NCBI GenBank assembly: GCA_036023115.1
Contig: JAYKKT010000055.1
Coordinates: 11,476,501 to 11,540,500 of the forward strand
Origin: Brasenia schreberi
Lineage: Eukaryota > Streptophyta > Magnoliopsida > Nymphaeales > Cabombaceae
DNA: 64,000 nucleotides
Direction of reading: 5' to 3'
The notes beneath the pieces were generated by a model, which was given only the letters and a program-made list of their open reading frames with translations, did no database searches and was not told where the DNA came from. Shown in pieces: positions 25,613-37,319 of this stretch (its first letter is position 1; each line of letters opens with the position of its first letter). The position numbers were made by a program, and so were the translations under genes.

Positions 25613-25705
25613 AGAATTAGGAGGCGAAAACCATATACATGCCCTAGGCAATAAACTCATGACTGTAAATTTGTGAGTCGAACCCCTAACCAGGTGTGCT
25701 ATTAT
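25613..25705 (-). mobile_element. tRNA-derived SINE copy 2, same family
   Basis: TAGCACACCTGGTTAGGGGTT (minus strand, 25,680-25,701) and a following GTCATGAGTTTATTGCC align with copy 1 (TAGCTCACTGGGTAGGGGTT and GTCAGGAGTTCAATACC). The B box has decayed. It lies about 20 bp from copy 1 in the same orientation. Confidence 0.45.
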
Positions 25706-25976
25706 CGTTCTGTTTCTTAAATCTCTTTCACGAACAAACAGTCAAACACCCTTGAACCCCTCACTGATCAAGCAAGCTAGTCTTGGATTATTATTATTCA
25801 CAATGAAAGGCTGAAGCCAAAACACGCGCATGCATTCCCCAGGGATAGGCCTACATCATGGGAGTCATAGAGCACTTCCAGGTGAGCTAACACTCAGGGT
25901 GCATCATGGTGAGATTATTTGATCGAAAGGCTACAATAGTACTCGATTGAATGAGTTCACCTGACCTCGGCCCAGA

Positions 25977-26168
25977 GTGGCAACTACGACTACTTCACAC
26001 ACACAGAAGGAGGAAGAGATCAGAAAGAGAATGGCGAGGAAGGTAGCAGTGCCGGCAAACTCAATGAGTTTGGAGGAGTCCCGGAGAAGAACGCTACAGT
26101 TGTTCAAGCATTATATTGAAAAAGCTAAATATATGAAGAGGAAGATTATGGTAAAACACTATGCTTAG
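25977..26168 (+). pseudogene. Short ORF resembling the N-terminus of complex I LYR subunit NDUFA6/B14
   Basis: The ORF encodes 63 residues. The stretch VAVPANSMSLEESRRRTLQLFK resembles the conserved start of plant NDUFA6 (B14), in which a VPPNSxSLEEAR segment precedes the LYR helix. The rest (HYIEKAKYMKRKIM) does not match and the ORF stops early, at under half the usual family length. ATT ATG is followed by GTAAAAC, a possible splice donor, so an exon 1 with a lost or distant exon 2 is conceivable. I favour a decayed fragment or a chance resemblance. Confidence 0.3.
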
Positions 26169-26463
26169 ATAGAGGTTTTGGGCTATAGAAAAGATGCATA
26201 CATTGCTTCAAATTGCTTATATATCATTGCAAACGGCTCTCATGTATATATAAGCATAGATGTGAGGTATTTCTAAGCTATTAACTATCCAAATTAATGA
26301 TTTTACTAGTTTCAAGCATGACCACATATTTCCTATATGAATTTGACTAGCTGAGTTTATAACTTGCAAAACTTTTCTTGATAATTCCAATTCTTAACTC
26401 CACATGTATTTTCCATTTATTGAAAGACCCTAGATTTGACCCCTAATAATTCAACCTATATTT
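26169..26463. other. AT-rich junction, possible remnant of Copia D 3' LTR
   Basis: This follows the end of Copia D RNase H on the element strand, where a 3' LTR would be expected. I could not find a matching partner copy, so it is left unassigned. Confidence 0.25.
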
Positions 26464-26468
26464 TACAG

Positions 26469-26759
26469 TTAGATATAATTAACACCTGAAAAATTAACTT
26501 TATTCCCTATGCCAAGTAAATGTTTAAGGTTTGTGAATAATTCAACCTTGAGTGACTTTGTGAAAATATCCACAATTTGGTCTTGTGTCTTCTCATGAAC
26601 AAGCTCTATAATCTTGTTATTTCTATGGTCCCTTAAGAAGTTATATCGATTATTGATATGTTTGCTTCTTTCGTGATAAAACAATTTTTTTGAAAGTTGA
26701 ATTGTTGACTTATAGTCTATATATAGTCGTGGGTTCCTTTTGAGTGCATTGAATTGCAA
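26469..26759 (-). pseudogene. Copia D RNase H C-terminus
   Basis: The minus-strand frame has the Copia RNase H ending: IQLSKKLFYHERSKHINNRY, FLRDHRNNKIIELVH, then QIVDIFTKSLKVELF. These correspond to the conserved SKHIDxRYHFxRD and the QxADIxTKPL motif. The preceding catalytic part is lost to frameshifts. Confidence 0.8.
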
Positions 26760-26958
26760 AATGTAAATTTCTCAACCAAATTGCATATCAAACATATGTT
26801 GAAGCTGCCACATACTGTACTTCACGTGTTGAAATAATGACAATCCTCCGCATCTTAGACAACCAAATGAAAGCAACATCACTCATGAGAAAAATGAATC
26901 CAGTAATACTCTGGAAGTATATTTGATGTAGCATAAAATTCTTTTTGCGGTGTACACA

Positions 26959-27700
26959 TCATCGACCAAGAAACTCATATAATAAGTGGACTTCACCAAC
27001 TCTCCATCTTCTATTCAAATGAGTTGTTGTACGATGCTTCATGAATTGAGTAATGACTTCAAGTCCATAGAAAATGTTTAGTCGAGTGCATGTTAAGTAA
27101 TGAAAACTTTTAACAAGACTCATATAATAAGTGGAGTTCATCAACTCTCTATCATTATTACAAGTTAACTTTGTCTTATACTCCATCGGCATGCTAACTG
27201 GTTTGCAATCATTCATCTTAAACTTTTTAAGTATATCCTTTTCTTAGCCTTCTTGTGAAATAAAGATTCCATCTTTCATTTCTCTCAATTCAATCCCAAG
27301 AAAGTAGGACATACGGCTACCATCTATCATATTAACTCCTGAACCATATTCTTCTTAAACTCTTCAAATATCATTTGAATGTTGTCGATAAATATCAAAT
27401 TATCGACATATATTCATACAACAAAAATGCCACAATTTTACAAGTTTTAGGTAGAGTACATGTTCATCTAGACATTTTAGAAAGTGGTCATCAACGAGAT
27501 ACTTATCAATTCTACCATTTTAGAAAGTGGTCATCAACTAAAATGCCACCATATTCTATCGCTTGCCCTTTAAGGCTTCTTCAAAAGCTATTGGTTCACA
27601 ATCACCAAGAAGACAAAAAAGGAGGTCATTTTGGTTAAAACTATCACTTAGTAATCTTGTCATTGAAATAAGATGTTAATCTTCTTCATCTTCTGGTGGT
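26959..27700 (-). pseudogene. Copia D reverse transcriptase, C-terminal part
   Basis: MNDCKPVSMPMEYKTKLT, then STYYMSLVKSFHYLTCTRLN, matches the region downstream of the RT active site in Copia elements. A short block (ATATAATAAGTGGACTTCACC, variants at 26,978 and 27,122) is repeated, which suggests a local duplication about 145 bp apart. Confidence 0.7.
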
Positions 27701-27759
27701 GTAGTAGAGTTGGTGGGTCCTTCATTCATTTCTTCAAATGCAACAAGTGACCTTGAAAT

Positions 27760-28430
27760 TCATTTTTTCAAAGTTGCAACATTCTTTCTCAATGAAATCA
27801 ATATCTCTACTAATGATTTTCTTTCTGTTAGTTGGATCATAGAGCTTGTATGCCTTACTTCTAGCATCAAATCTAATAAAGATATACTCTTTGCTTCGAT
27901 CATCAAGTAAGACTCTTTTTCTTTAGGTACATCAGCATAAGTGCTACTCCCAAATACTCTCAAATGAGAAACATTTGGCTTCATCTCATTCCAAACTTCT
28001 TGAAATTTTTTATTTTGACACTCATTGTCAAATATCATACAATTTACTGCATTGTTGAAAACCCTTTTCACAATTTTTTGGTTTTCAACATACTTCGAAC
28101 TGTGCTAAGAATGATCCAATTTTTCCTTTTAGCGAATCTATTTTGTTGTGGTGAATAAGGTGCGATATGTGTATGATTAAAGTTATTATCTTGACAATAA
28201 GCTTAAATTCTTTCAATGTAAACTTACTGCCACAATTGTATCTTAGTGCTTTGATATGGAGGCCTTTCTCCTTCTCTACAAGATTTTTGAAATTCTTTAA
28301 GTAATGAAAAACTTTTGATTTGTCTCTCAAAAAATATATATAATTATTAATGAAAGTAAGAAAGTATTTGTTGTTACCATATGATGATAGTATAATTGGA
28401 TTGCACACATAAGTGTGAATGAGTTGCAGA
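27760..28430 (-). pseudogene. Copia D integrase
   Basis: Minus-strand frames show YFLTFINNYIYFLRDKSKVF, then LVEKEKGLHIKALRYNCGSKF (residue D of the usual LRTDRGGE is Asn here), and further on KPNVSHLRVFGSSTYADVP. This is the Copia integrase core and C-terminal region. Loss of a catalytic acidic residue and several stops show that it is inactive. Confidence 0.75.
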
Positions 28431-29476
28431 GGCTCACTTGCTTTTCATTATAACTTCTTTCGAAAAGAGCTCCAATTTTGTTTGCTATACACACAACTTT
28501 TATATAATTGATTGGAATGCTCTATGCAAGGCAATCTCTTTCCTACTTTTGTAAAGCTCTTTAGCACCTTCAAAGTTAACATGCTCGTACCTAAAATGCC
28601 AAAGGCATGGAGCATTCCAATCTAAAATTGGAGCAACTTGTCCTTCGTACCTCATTGTTTTCTTTAGCACAAGAGATTAATCACTTGAACACATCAGTTT
28701 TAATGTTTAATTTTTTTTTTTTTGTTATCTCCACTTTACAGAGCAACTTGTCCTTCGTATCTCTTATTTTAAAATATTATCTTTCATGTGGATTTAGTAG
28801 CATTTCTCTAAGAGTTGTCTGAAGCTTATGATATTAAGCTTTATTTTCAGCACATAGTAGACATCGATAGTGACTTGGTGAGTCATGAATATTTTATATG
28901 AATCTTCAAAAGTAATCTTCCTCTTTATATCTTCATCTTTCTCTACAAAGAGCTCTTTGGTCCCACTCATATGGTTTCTAGTACCGATATCAAGATATCA
29001 TATCTCGGTTCTACTATTTTTACCATCCCTTGTATGCTAATAAGAGCACAAAGTCCCTTTCATTCTTTTCTTCAATATAATTGCCCTTCTCTTTGCAATC
29101 TTCATGGTCCAAGTTTAACATTCACTTGAATAATGACCATATTTCTTATACTCAAAGCATTGGATTTTATATTTATTATGATGTCTACCCCTCATATAAA
29201 ACCTCCTTTTCCTCGTGCTCAATTCAAACTTGAAACCTTGTCCTTTTCCTCATGATTGTGAATACTTCTTTCTCCTCTTCCACCTTGAACTAGACCACAT
29301 CTTGAACTTCTACCTCATTGTTTTCTTCCATATTCTTCTCGTGGATCTCCTAAAGAGACCTTCAATTGAAGCACTTGCTTCAATGATTATTCCTTTCTCT
29401 TTATCAATCTTTATTCAAAGGCTTGTAAGGATCTCATAAGTTCATCCATTATCATAAATTCTAAATCACTTGATTC

Positions 29477-31839
29477 TATGAGCACCCAAAATTTTTGTAA
29501 ATAAATTTTCCCTCAAAAGTACAAAAATTTTTGTTTCAAGACTTTTCAAAATTTCATTATTTTCAAAAATATTTTTAAGAAATAAAAAAAACAATTGAAA
29601 ATTTTGTGGTTTTTAAACATATTTTTAAAAAGGAATATTTGAAACCATAAAATAAGATCTTACTTGAAAAGAAATCGGATCAAAGGAAGCAAGATCTCAG
29701 GAGGCTATCCCCATTAGGATGAAAGCAGAAAAGGTTTGCCCATAACAAATGGAATTTGAAGAAGTGCACATCCAATACATGCAATTGTACAACACTCTCA
29801 AATGCAGTTGGTAAGGCTGATTTTTTTATGATAAAGCAAAAGCAATTTTGATTAATTAAAACTCAAGGGTTTATCACCCTATTCAAGGATTGAATCAAGA
29901 TGGGCTATCTATGCAACCAATTCAAGGCCAACCAAGGCAAGACGAGCCTGTCTAAAGCAAAGCAAGTTTGATCGAACCAAGGTCAACATGAGGCGGGATG
30001 TACCAAGTCAAGACTGATTGCATCAAGATGGCCTGCAAGGCACCTAGCCTAGGACAGGTTGCAAGGGGGACCATGGCTAGAATGGACCAGGTCATGTGAC
30101 CACATGGACCACCCGTGTGACCAACAAACTGAGCTGGATTGGGTTCAATTTTATTAACCATGGACCAACCCAAACCGTGGAACACCCTAAAAGATGCCAA
30201 GAATATTCTTGATCTAGAGACTTTATGTGAAATCTATAAATACTAGCCTTGGGCTGGGATTCAAGGGGGTAATTTAAAGAGAAAATCAGTAAGAGACCAA
30301 GAGAGGAAAGAGAAAAAAGAGAGGGAGGAGAAGAAGATGTCCAATAGGAGGAAACAACCAAAGTCGTCAGCCAAGGAAGGGAGAAATCGCCCAAGAGGAA
30401 GAATACAACGAGGTTTCTCTTCTTTTCCCTTTTCCCAATTCATTTTATTTGTAATATTTGGAGTCTTCATCTCCAATCAATTGTAAAAGCAAAGGAAGTA
30501 TTGCAAATTTCCGCAAAAGGTCATCGGTGAGAGAACTTACCACTTGTATGTCACACAATTTCTTCTACCTCAATATAAGTTATATCTTATACTTCTTCAT
30601 CTTTTCTATGCTTAAATATATTATCATCCATTCTCCCCTTTCTTGATTGATGTGATTGCCTCCAAATTAATTCAAGAAGTCATAAGAGGGATATTAGCAC
30701 CCACATTTTACATGTAGTGATATGAGTGTGTAAAACACTCTTATGTGGATTAAACACCCATAAGTTTGTATAAGGGTGGGCATTAGGCTATGATCACATA
30801 TATTTTCCAAGAGAGTTATCCTCGTCGAAATAGATGCTTCAAGGATTTATATGTAGATGAGTTCCTCCCCAAACGAACATCAGTCATCAACTAAATTTCT
30901 TTTAATGATCATTAACATAATAAGGATCAAATCAGATGTATCATTAGCTTCTATAAAGAAAACTCTATAGATTTCAGCATCCTACATGAATCTTGTCTGA
31001 TCCTTGAATTTTCTAACTTTCATATCTCGGCGAAATATTTTAAAATTTTGTCTAGAAGTTGCATAGGCACTGACTAACATCCAGTAAGAATTTCAAAAAT
31101 TTTGGACACGGGTAAGGTCGAGTAAAAAAATCATCAAGAACCAAATTCAACCCGAAACAAAATCTATCTATGCAAAAATTCTTGAGACATACCTTTAGTA
31201 AATCCTTCATAACTCTATCCATAGGCACCCAAAAATTATGAAAATAGCTTTGTTGGAAAGCTAACATTCGTATCTTTCCAATCTGACTCATATCATAAAA
31301 ATCATAATCATATGTGCCTTGATATTTCAGTCATAGAGACTGTTTCAAATTTTAGGATAGGATTCGATTAGAAATTTTCTCGGATTTAATTTTGGTCATA
31401 TAAGGAACCAAAAATACAAATAAATATTTGTAGTAAATATTCATAACTAGTTCTTACTTAGATAAAATTTTTGGGATTTGTGGATCCTTGTAAAATAACA
31501 AAAAAATTGAAAAACTCCTCTATTAGAAAACATAAACGATTATGTTTTACATGCTATCAATTGATTTTTGTCAAGTGAAGAACATACTCATTTTGGAAAA
31601 GTTGTTTTGGTTGAAAATTATTTTGAAAAATCATGAATCATTAATCACTGTTCCTAAGCATCTACGCTGACCCTTGAGCATCTGTTCAAGAAGGTCTATG
31701 ATGATAAGAACCTACTTATCCACAATTACTGAATAGTTAGAAAATCTCTTTGCAAGTTTAAGTAAGCTTGCTGGCACATTCACACACAATGTTTGCAAAC
31801 GAAGTTTTAAGTTGATACACGAATAAAATTTTGTTTACA
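29477..31839 (+). repeat. Tat-type 5' LTR, 2,363 bp
   Basis: It begins TATGAGCACCCAAAATTTTT (the first TG is changed to TA compared with TGTGAACACCC in the right LTR) and ends TTTGTTTACA. It has a TATA box (TATAAATA, 30,235-30,242). It lacks the LINE found in the other LTR. Immediately after it, ATGGCATGCCCAATGGGAC marks the leader and primer-binding region. Confidence 0.85.
30235..30242 (+). promoter_or_regulatory. TATA box in Tat-type 5' LTR
   Basis: AATCTATAAATACTAG occurs at the same place in the right LTR (39,527-39,533). Conservation in both LTRs and the orientation agree with a plus-strand element. Confidence 0.6.
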
Positions 31840-31984
31840 GAAATAAAATGGCATGCCCAATGGGACTTTAGGTCATAGAAGAGTTGTTTTGTTCTGGTCA
31901 CATTTTTCGACACAAGTTGATTCCAAAATCTTGCTGTAAACTTTCTTTTCAAAACTTGATCGTCAGTTTGAAATTTCCAACATC

Positions 31985-32580
31985 TACTATGTCAAGTTCG
32001 GAAGGTTCGGTTGGAGAGGTGTCGGATAAGGTCTCAAGCTCTACGAGTCAGTTTTCCAAAATAAGAAGAAAATCTTTGAAATCATTTCTCAAATCCGGGA
32101 GAATAAGATTGCCTCTTTAAAGAGGGAATTAAGAGAGTTGAAAGATGCCTACGCCTTCGTTGTAAGATGGAGGTCTTTGTTGGGGCAAGTTACAACGCCC
32201 ATTTTTGAAAGTTGCATTGTTATGTTGATTTTGAAAAACCTTTAAAATGATTTGAAAGCTCTCCTCTCCCTACATGAAATCAACACTTTTGAAAAACTTA
32301 TTACAAAGGCATTGCTTTTCAAAGCAAATTAGAAAAAGAAAGTGTATGAAGTTTTATGGAAGGGAAAAAGCTTTTCTTCAAAACTAAAACTAGCGGTGTT
32401 TGGGTCACATGCCCTGAAGGGAGGGGTGAAATCTCAAAAAGTAGCAAATGTTCAAGTAGAGCCTTCCTTGTCGAACCCTCCTATACCTTTTGGACCTAAA
32501 CCTAAACCATCCATCCAAAAAAAAAAAGATACGAAAATCCAAAAAGAGATTATACACATGTAGGACAACCACTGATGAAA
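31985..32580 (+). pseudogene. Tat element gag remnant
   Basis: This lies in the gag position, between the LTR and protease. The frame at 31,884-32,120 and neighbouring pieces are serine- and lysine-rich (MSSSEGSVGEVSDKVSSSTS). I see no intact zinc knuckle. Assignment rests on position more than on motifs. Confidence 0.45.
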
Positions 32581-33231
32581 GTTCTAGACATTCATCTCGC
32601 ACAAGACCTGGTGAGTCTACCATCGATTCTCAAAGGAGCAGCCCCTAAGGGACAGTTTCTCTACTAGTTTTGCAAGTATCATAGGCTAAAAGGCCATGGT
32701 ATAAATAATTATTAAAAAAAAAAAAAGATTGAGGACTTGATTGAGCAAGTCAAGTTTCACATCTCTGAAGAGCCAAAGCCTTCTTAAGCTATCTTCAAAG
32801 AACCTTTCCCAAAGCATGAAAGAACAAGTTAGAAATTCAAAGAGGTATGTCTTTCTCCTAAGGATTCTCGTGGGAATGCTATCAATACTTATTGTGATCA
32901 TACATTGCATACAATTCACTCTACTTGCCACACACTACATATTTCTCTCGTAATCTTAAAAAAAGCCAAGCAAGTAGTGATTCAGGGAGCGCTTAGAGTC
33001 CCGCCCCCGACTATATCCTTGATAGAAATTCATGGTGTGCCGACGCACCAAAATAGAGCCCTTAGAGTTGATCAAAACTTCACCTAAATATAAACACATA
33101 TTGGAGGAAATCCTAGAGAAAACTAAAGTAAATACATCGATAACTCTCGAGTCGTTATCCTTGTTGGTCTCACCAATCCTTACTCAAACTCCAATCACAT
33201 TTTCTAAGGGTGAGTTGAGTAGACCCATAAC

Positions 33232-33580
33232 AACCCACAACAATGCCTTACACATAGAGGTGGTATTGAATTACCACCCTCTTGGAAAATGTTTGGTTGA
33301 CCATAGCAAGGCTTGAACTAAGTGCAATTGTTATCACGGGATATGATGAAAATTCCTCCCATCCACTCAGAGGCATTGAACGTTCTATGGAAATTGACAC
33401 AATCCACCATGTAGGGTTGTTTCATGACCTAGATATCAACCCTCATTACAACTTGTTGTTGGGAAGGCGTTGGATACATTCACTCAAGGTTGTCCACTCA
33501 ACCTTCTATAGGTGTGTCAAAATCTCTTGGGAAAATGAAGTCATAGTGATATCCAAAGAAGACAACCCAAACTTGAAGGG
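33232..33580 (+). pseudogene. Tat element aspartic protease
   Basis: Across a frameshift near 33,300, the translation gives ALHIEVVLNYHPLGKCLVD, then MEIDTIHHVGLFHDLDINPH, YNLLLGRRWIHSLKVVHSTF. The LLGRRWIH block is the Tat-type protease signature (LLGRPWIH). The catalytic LVDNGS is LVDHSK here. The enzyme would normally cut the element polyprotein. Confidence 0.75.
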
Positions 33581-34161
33581 AGTTCAAAACTCCCCTTGCA
33601 TTACAAGTGACCCATGTCAAATCCAAGCTCACCATAAAGGAAAGATCATCATAGAACCAGCCTTCCATTTCAAACATCCAATTCTAAACTATTTCGAATG
33701 GCCTAAGGTGTATAGCACATCCCATACCATAGACAACACCATGTTACAAGATCATCCTCTTTATCTCAAATTTTTCAAACTCGAGAAGCCTTGGAACATG
33801 ATGTTGAATACGGACTATACACCTTACCGAGGTCTAGGAAGTGAGGGCCAAGAGCAGTTGGAACCCCTCATTTCATCCCCAAACTAAGGTTGACGTGGGT
33901 TAGGCGATGACCCATTGAAACCTCCTAAACCCTAAAATAAAACCACTTGGATTAAGGGTGACTTAGAGCCCACTAAAATCTAACCTATGGTTTAGATCTC
34001 CTTTTTGGAACCTAATGGATGGTGTTTTCTTTGTAGGTTTGATGGAAGATCCCTCTTTCCATACCAAAAATAAAAAAATTTATATATTTGGAAAAACCGA
34101 AAACATTTGAAAAATCTTCAAAAACAAAAATAATAAAAGATCTTGAAAGTAACAAAAGAAA

Positions 34162-34900
34162 GTGTCTACCTCCAAGTCATATATTGATGTGTTTTCATGT
34201 ACCTATGAAAATATGCTCGGATTAGACCTTAGGGTAGTGAAACATTATTTACCTTTGGAACCTAATGTCAAGCCTGTTAAGCAAAAACTTATAAAAATCT
34301 ATCCCGATGTCTACCTCCAAGCGAAAGAGGATTTAGAAGATCTTTTAAAGGCTAGTTTTATAAAACTCATTGCTTATTCCGATTGGCTTTCAAACATTGT
34401 TGTTGTTTGAAAATCAATGGAAAACTTAGGATTTGTATTGATTTTAGAAATTTGAATAAAGCCACTCCAAAAAACAATTTTCCACTACCCAATATCGATT
34501 TGTTAGTAGATACTACCGCTAATAATGAAATGTTTTCTTTCATGGATGGCTATTAAGGCTATAACCGAATTAAGTTGGCTTGAAAAGATCAACCCAAAAT
34601 CGCTTTTACCATACCTTGGGGCACATATTGCTACACTGTTATGCCTTTTGGTTTGAAAAATGCCGGTGTCATTTACCAAAGGGCTATGATGACTATTTTC
34701 TATGACCAAATTCATAAACTTTTGGAAGTATATGTGGATGCTTTTTTTGTGAAATAAAAAACCTATTACACTCACATAGAATCTTTGTAAAAAGCTTTTG
34801 AACGACTTAGGCTTTACAAAGTGAAACTAAACCCTCAAAAATATGTGTTTAGGGGGTTATAGAAAGCCAAAGGGGCATAGAGGTCGAACCCTCTAAGTGT
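34162..34900 (+). pseudogene. Tat element reverse transcriptase
   Basis: RT starts LRVVKHYLPLEPNVKPVKQK and runs through a broken frame to TVMPFGLKNAGVIYQRAM and LLEVYVDAFFVK (near 34,727-34,760). The catalytic YVDD is YVDA, so the second aspartate is missing in addition to several stops. Confidence 0.8.
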
Positions 34901-34915
34901 CGAGTCATCATAGAT

Positions 34916-35400
34916 ATGCCTCCACCCTCCAATCTAACCCAAGTTCGAAGCCTCCAAGGTCGACTCAAAGCCATTAGATGCTTTATATCCAATTTGGCAA
35001 CAAGATGTGAACCTTTCAATAAACTTTTGAGGAAAGGTGTCAAATTCCTTTGGGACTTCGAGTGCCAAGAAGCTTTTAAAAGATTGAAAACATATTTAGT
35101 AAATCCTTAAATTTTAAAACCTCTAAATGTAGGAAAACCTTTACTTTTATATCTTTCCATTCATGAAAAAAGTATTGGGAGCTTTACTAGCTCAATATGA
35201 AGATGCTAGCCTTAAAAATATGTCATTTACTATATTTCAAAAACTCTCTTGTATGTGAAAGGAATTATCAAGCCAAGGAGAAGACTTGCTTAGCCTTGGT
35301 ATGGGCATTTCAAAAGTTTAGACACTATTTTTTGAATCATAAAATTTGGATAGTGTCTAAACTCGACCCTATAAGTACCTTTTTGAAAAACCTATTCTAA
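34916..35400 (+). pseudogene. Tat element RNase H (first domain)
   Basis: LQGRLKAIRCFISNLATRCE, then FLWDFECQEAFKRLKTYL, matches the RT-RNase H connection of Gypsy elements. LLLYLSIHEKSIGALLAQYE near 35,145 is the start of RNase H, out of frame. Stops recur about every 100 bp. Confidence 0.75.
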
Positions 35401-35621
35401 TGGGTAGGTTAGGCAAATGGTAGCTTCTTTTGATGGTATATGACTTCAAATTTAATCATCAAAATTCCATGAAGGACCAAGCCCTACCCGATCATGTGCC
35501 TAATCTACCCATTTAAGATGCATGTCCCATACTTGATAAAATACCTATCGAAGTGATATTGACAAATTGTTGGGATTACCATGTGTTGTCCAATTGTTAT
35601 AATGAGAATCAAGTATGAAAA

Positions 35622-35861
35622 ATGTATTTTGATGGAGCAAAAAATAGGCAAGGGGCAGGAGTCAACATCATCATATCCCTTGAAAAGGAGGAAATCCCAA
35701 TGTCATTTTATCTAGATTTTCCTTGCTCTAATAATGTGACTGAGTATGAGGCACTCATACAAGGCATAAAAACTTTACAAAAACTAGGGGCATCATGTGT
35801 TAAAATCTTTGGAGACTCCATGCTTGTTATAAAGTTTCAAAAATTGGAAAGTCAAAAATGA
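35622..35861 (+). pseudogene. Tat element second, archaeal-type RNase H
   Basis: MYFDGAKNRQGAGVNIIISL, then FPCSNNVTEYEALIQGIKTL and VKIFGDSMLVIKF. These carry the D, E and D positions of the archaeal-type RNase H that Tat/Ogre elements have in addition to their own. The frame is open for 79 codons and then lost. Confidence 0.8.
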
Positions 35862-36229
35862 AAAGTTGATTCCTTGCTATGAGTTGGCCACTAAATTGGT
35901 CAACTCATTCAGCTCATGCATTAGTAGAGAGGACAATACTATGGCAGATTCTCTCTCCTCTTTGGGGTCCTCCCTAAGGGTTGACCCCACCCTCAATACT
36001 TGACCCATTAAAATCCTATGTCTATCTGTTCCATCAACTCAAGATTTTAAGATTTACCAAAATGACCAAAATCAAGAAGAAAACCCTTGGTTTCAAGAAA
36101 TTAAAAACTTTTTAGAAAATAAAGAATTTCCTGAATTTGCCTCTTTTAAAGATAACTTTTATTAGAAAAATTTCAACATGATATGTTGTTTTAGGAGGAG
36201 TTCTATATAAAAAGAGTTTTTCGAGTATC

Positions 36230-37310
36230 TTGTTGAGATGTGTATACCACAATGAGGCTAAAATCGTTTTGCATGAGTTTTACGATGGAGAATGTAGAGG
36301 TCATGTCAATTCAAATATGATGGTTGTGAAAATACTTGGAGCGGGTTAGTTTTGGTCTACCCTCAAGCAAGATTGTCATGATCATGTAAAGAAATGTCAT
36401 CAGTGTCAAGTGCATGACATTCCATCATCCTCATTACATTCCATCACTAGTCCATGGTCCTTCACCATGTGGGCATTTGATATCATTAGACCAATTTCCC
36501 CAATAGCATCCAATAGACACAAATTCGTTGTAAGAGCCACTGAATATTTTTCTAAATGGGTTGAAGCTACTTCCTTAGCAAATGTTCGAGGATAGCACGT
36601 AGTGGCATTCATTAAGAAAAATATCTTGTCTCAATTTGGAGTCCCAAGGGACCCAGTGTCGGATAATGGCACTTCATTCAAAAATGAAATAGATGGGTTG
36701 TGTAAGACCTATGGTATCACACAACACTTCTCGTCACTCTACTACCCTCAAGGCAATAGCAAGTTGAAGCTACAAATAAGACTCTTATAAGCATCAATGA
36801 GAAAATATTAGAAAAGAGTAGGACATAACATGAGAAGTTAGTTGAGACACTATGGGCTTATAGGACTTCCATTCGCAGTCCAATTAATGCCACACTTTTT
36901 GAATTGGTCTATGGCACAAATGTTATACTTCCCATTCACACCAAGTTGCACTCATTTCATACATCCATTGTACTTGATTTACCCATAGAGACCCTACAAT
37001 AAGCTAGATTTGTCGAGCTTGACTTGTTTGATGAAAAGAGGCTCCTTGCCATGAATCATGCGCATGCATATCGGAAAAGGATAGCCCGACATTATGAAAA
37101 ACACATGAAGGCTCATCACTTTAAGATAAGAGATCTTGTGTTGAAAACCATATACCAGTGAAGCCCACATCCTCTTGGAAAGTAGTGGCCCAAGTGAGAA
37201 GGCTCTAATGTTGTAAGAGAGGTAACAACCAACAATACATATTGGCTAATTGATGTCGAGGGAAGAAACTTTGTAAACCATATAAATACCCAATATCTAA
37301 AAAAAAATAT
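36230..37310 (+). pseudogene. Tat element integrase
   Basis: The zinc region HNEAKIVLHEFYDGECRGHV and CHDHVKKCHQCQVH is followed by the core: FDIIRPISPIASNRHKFVVR, VEATSLANVRG, then stop, then FGVPRDPVSDNGTSFKNE and QHFSSLYYPQGNSKLK. The first catalytic aspartate (FDII) and the D of SDNG remain. Stops near 36,594 and 36,790 break the frame. Confidence 0.8.
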
Positions 37311-37319
37311 GTTTAGTGT

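Larger units (their letters stand above)
26464..29476 (-). mobile_element. Copia element D, 3' portion (pol), left of Tat insertion
   Basis: From right to left: end of gag with zinc knuckle (about 29,100-29,160), GAG-pre region, integrase (27,760-28,430), RT (about 26,960-27,700) and RNase H (26,469-26,759). The element continues at 41,707, on the other side of the Tat-type Gypsy insertion. Its sequence is not close to Copia A, B or C. All frames are broken. Confidence 0.8.

Noticed and set aside
30092..30476. Hydrophobic minus-strand ORFs at 30.1-30.5 kb and again at 39.4-39.8 kb
   Set aside because: They are duplicated because they lie in the two LTRs of the Tat element, antisense to its promoter and leader. 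They are not membrane proteins.
33282..33887. 201-codon ORF as a possible host gene
   Set aside because: It contains the Tat-type protease LLGRRWIH block and sits between the LTRs in the protease position.
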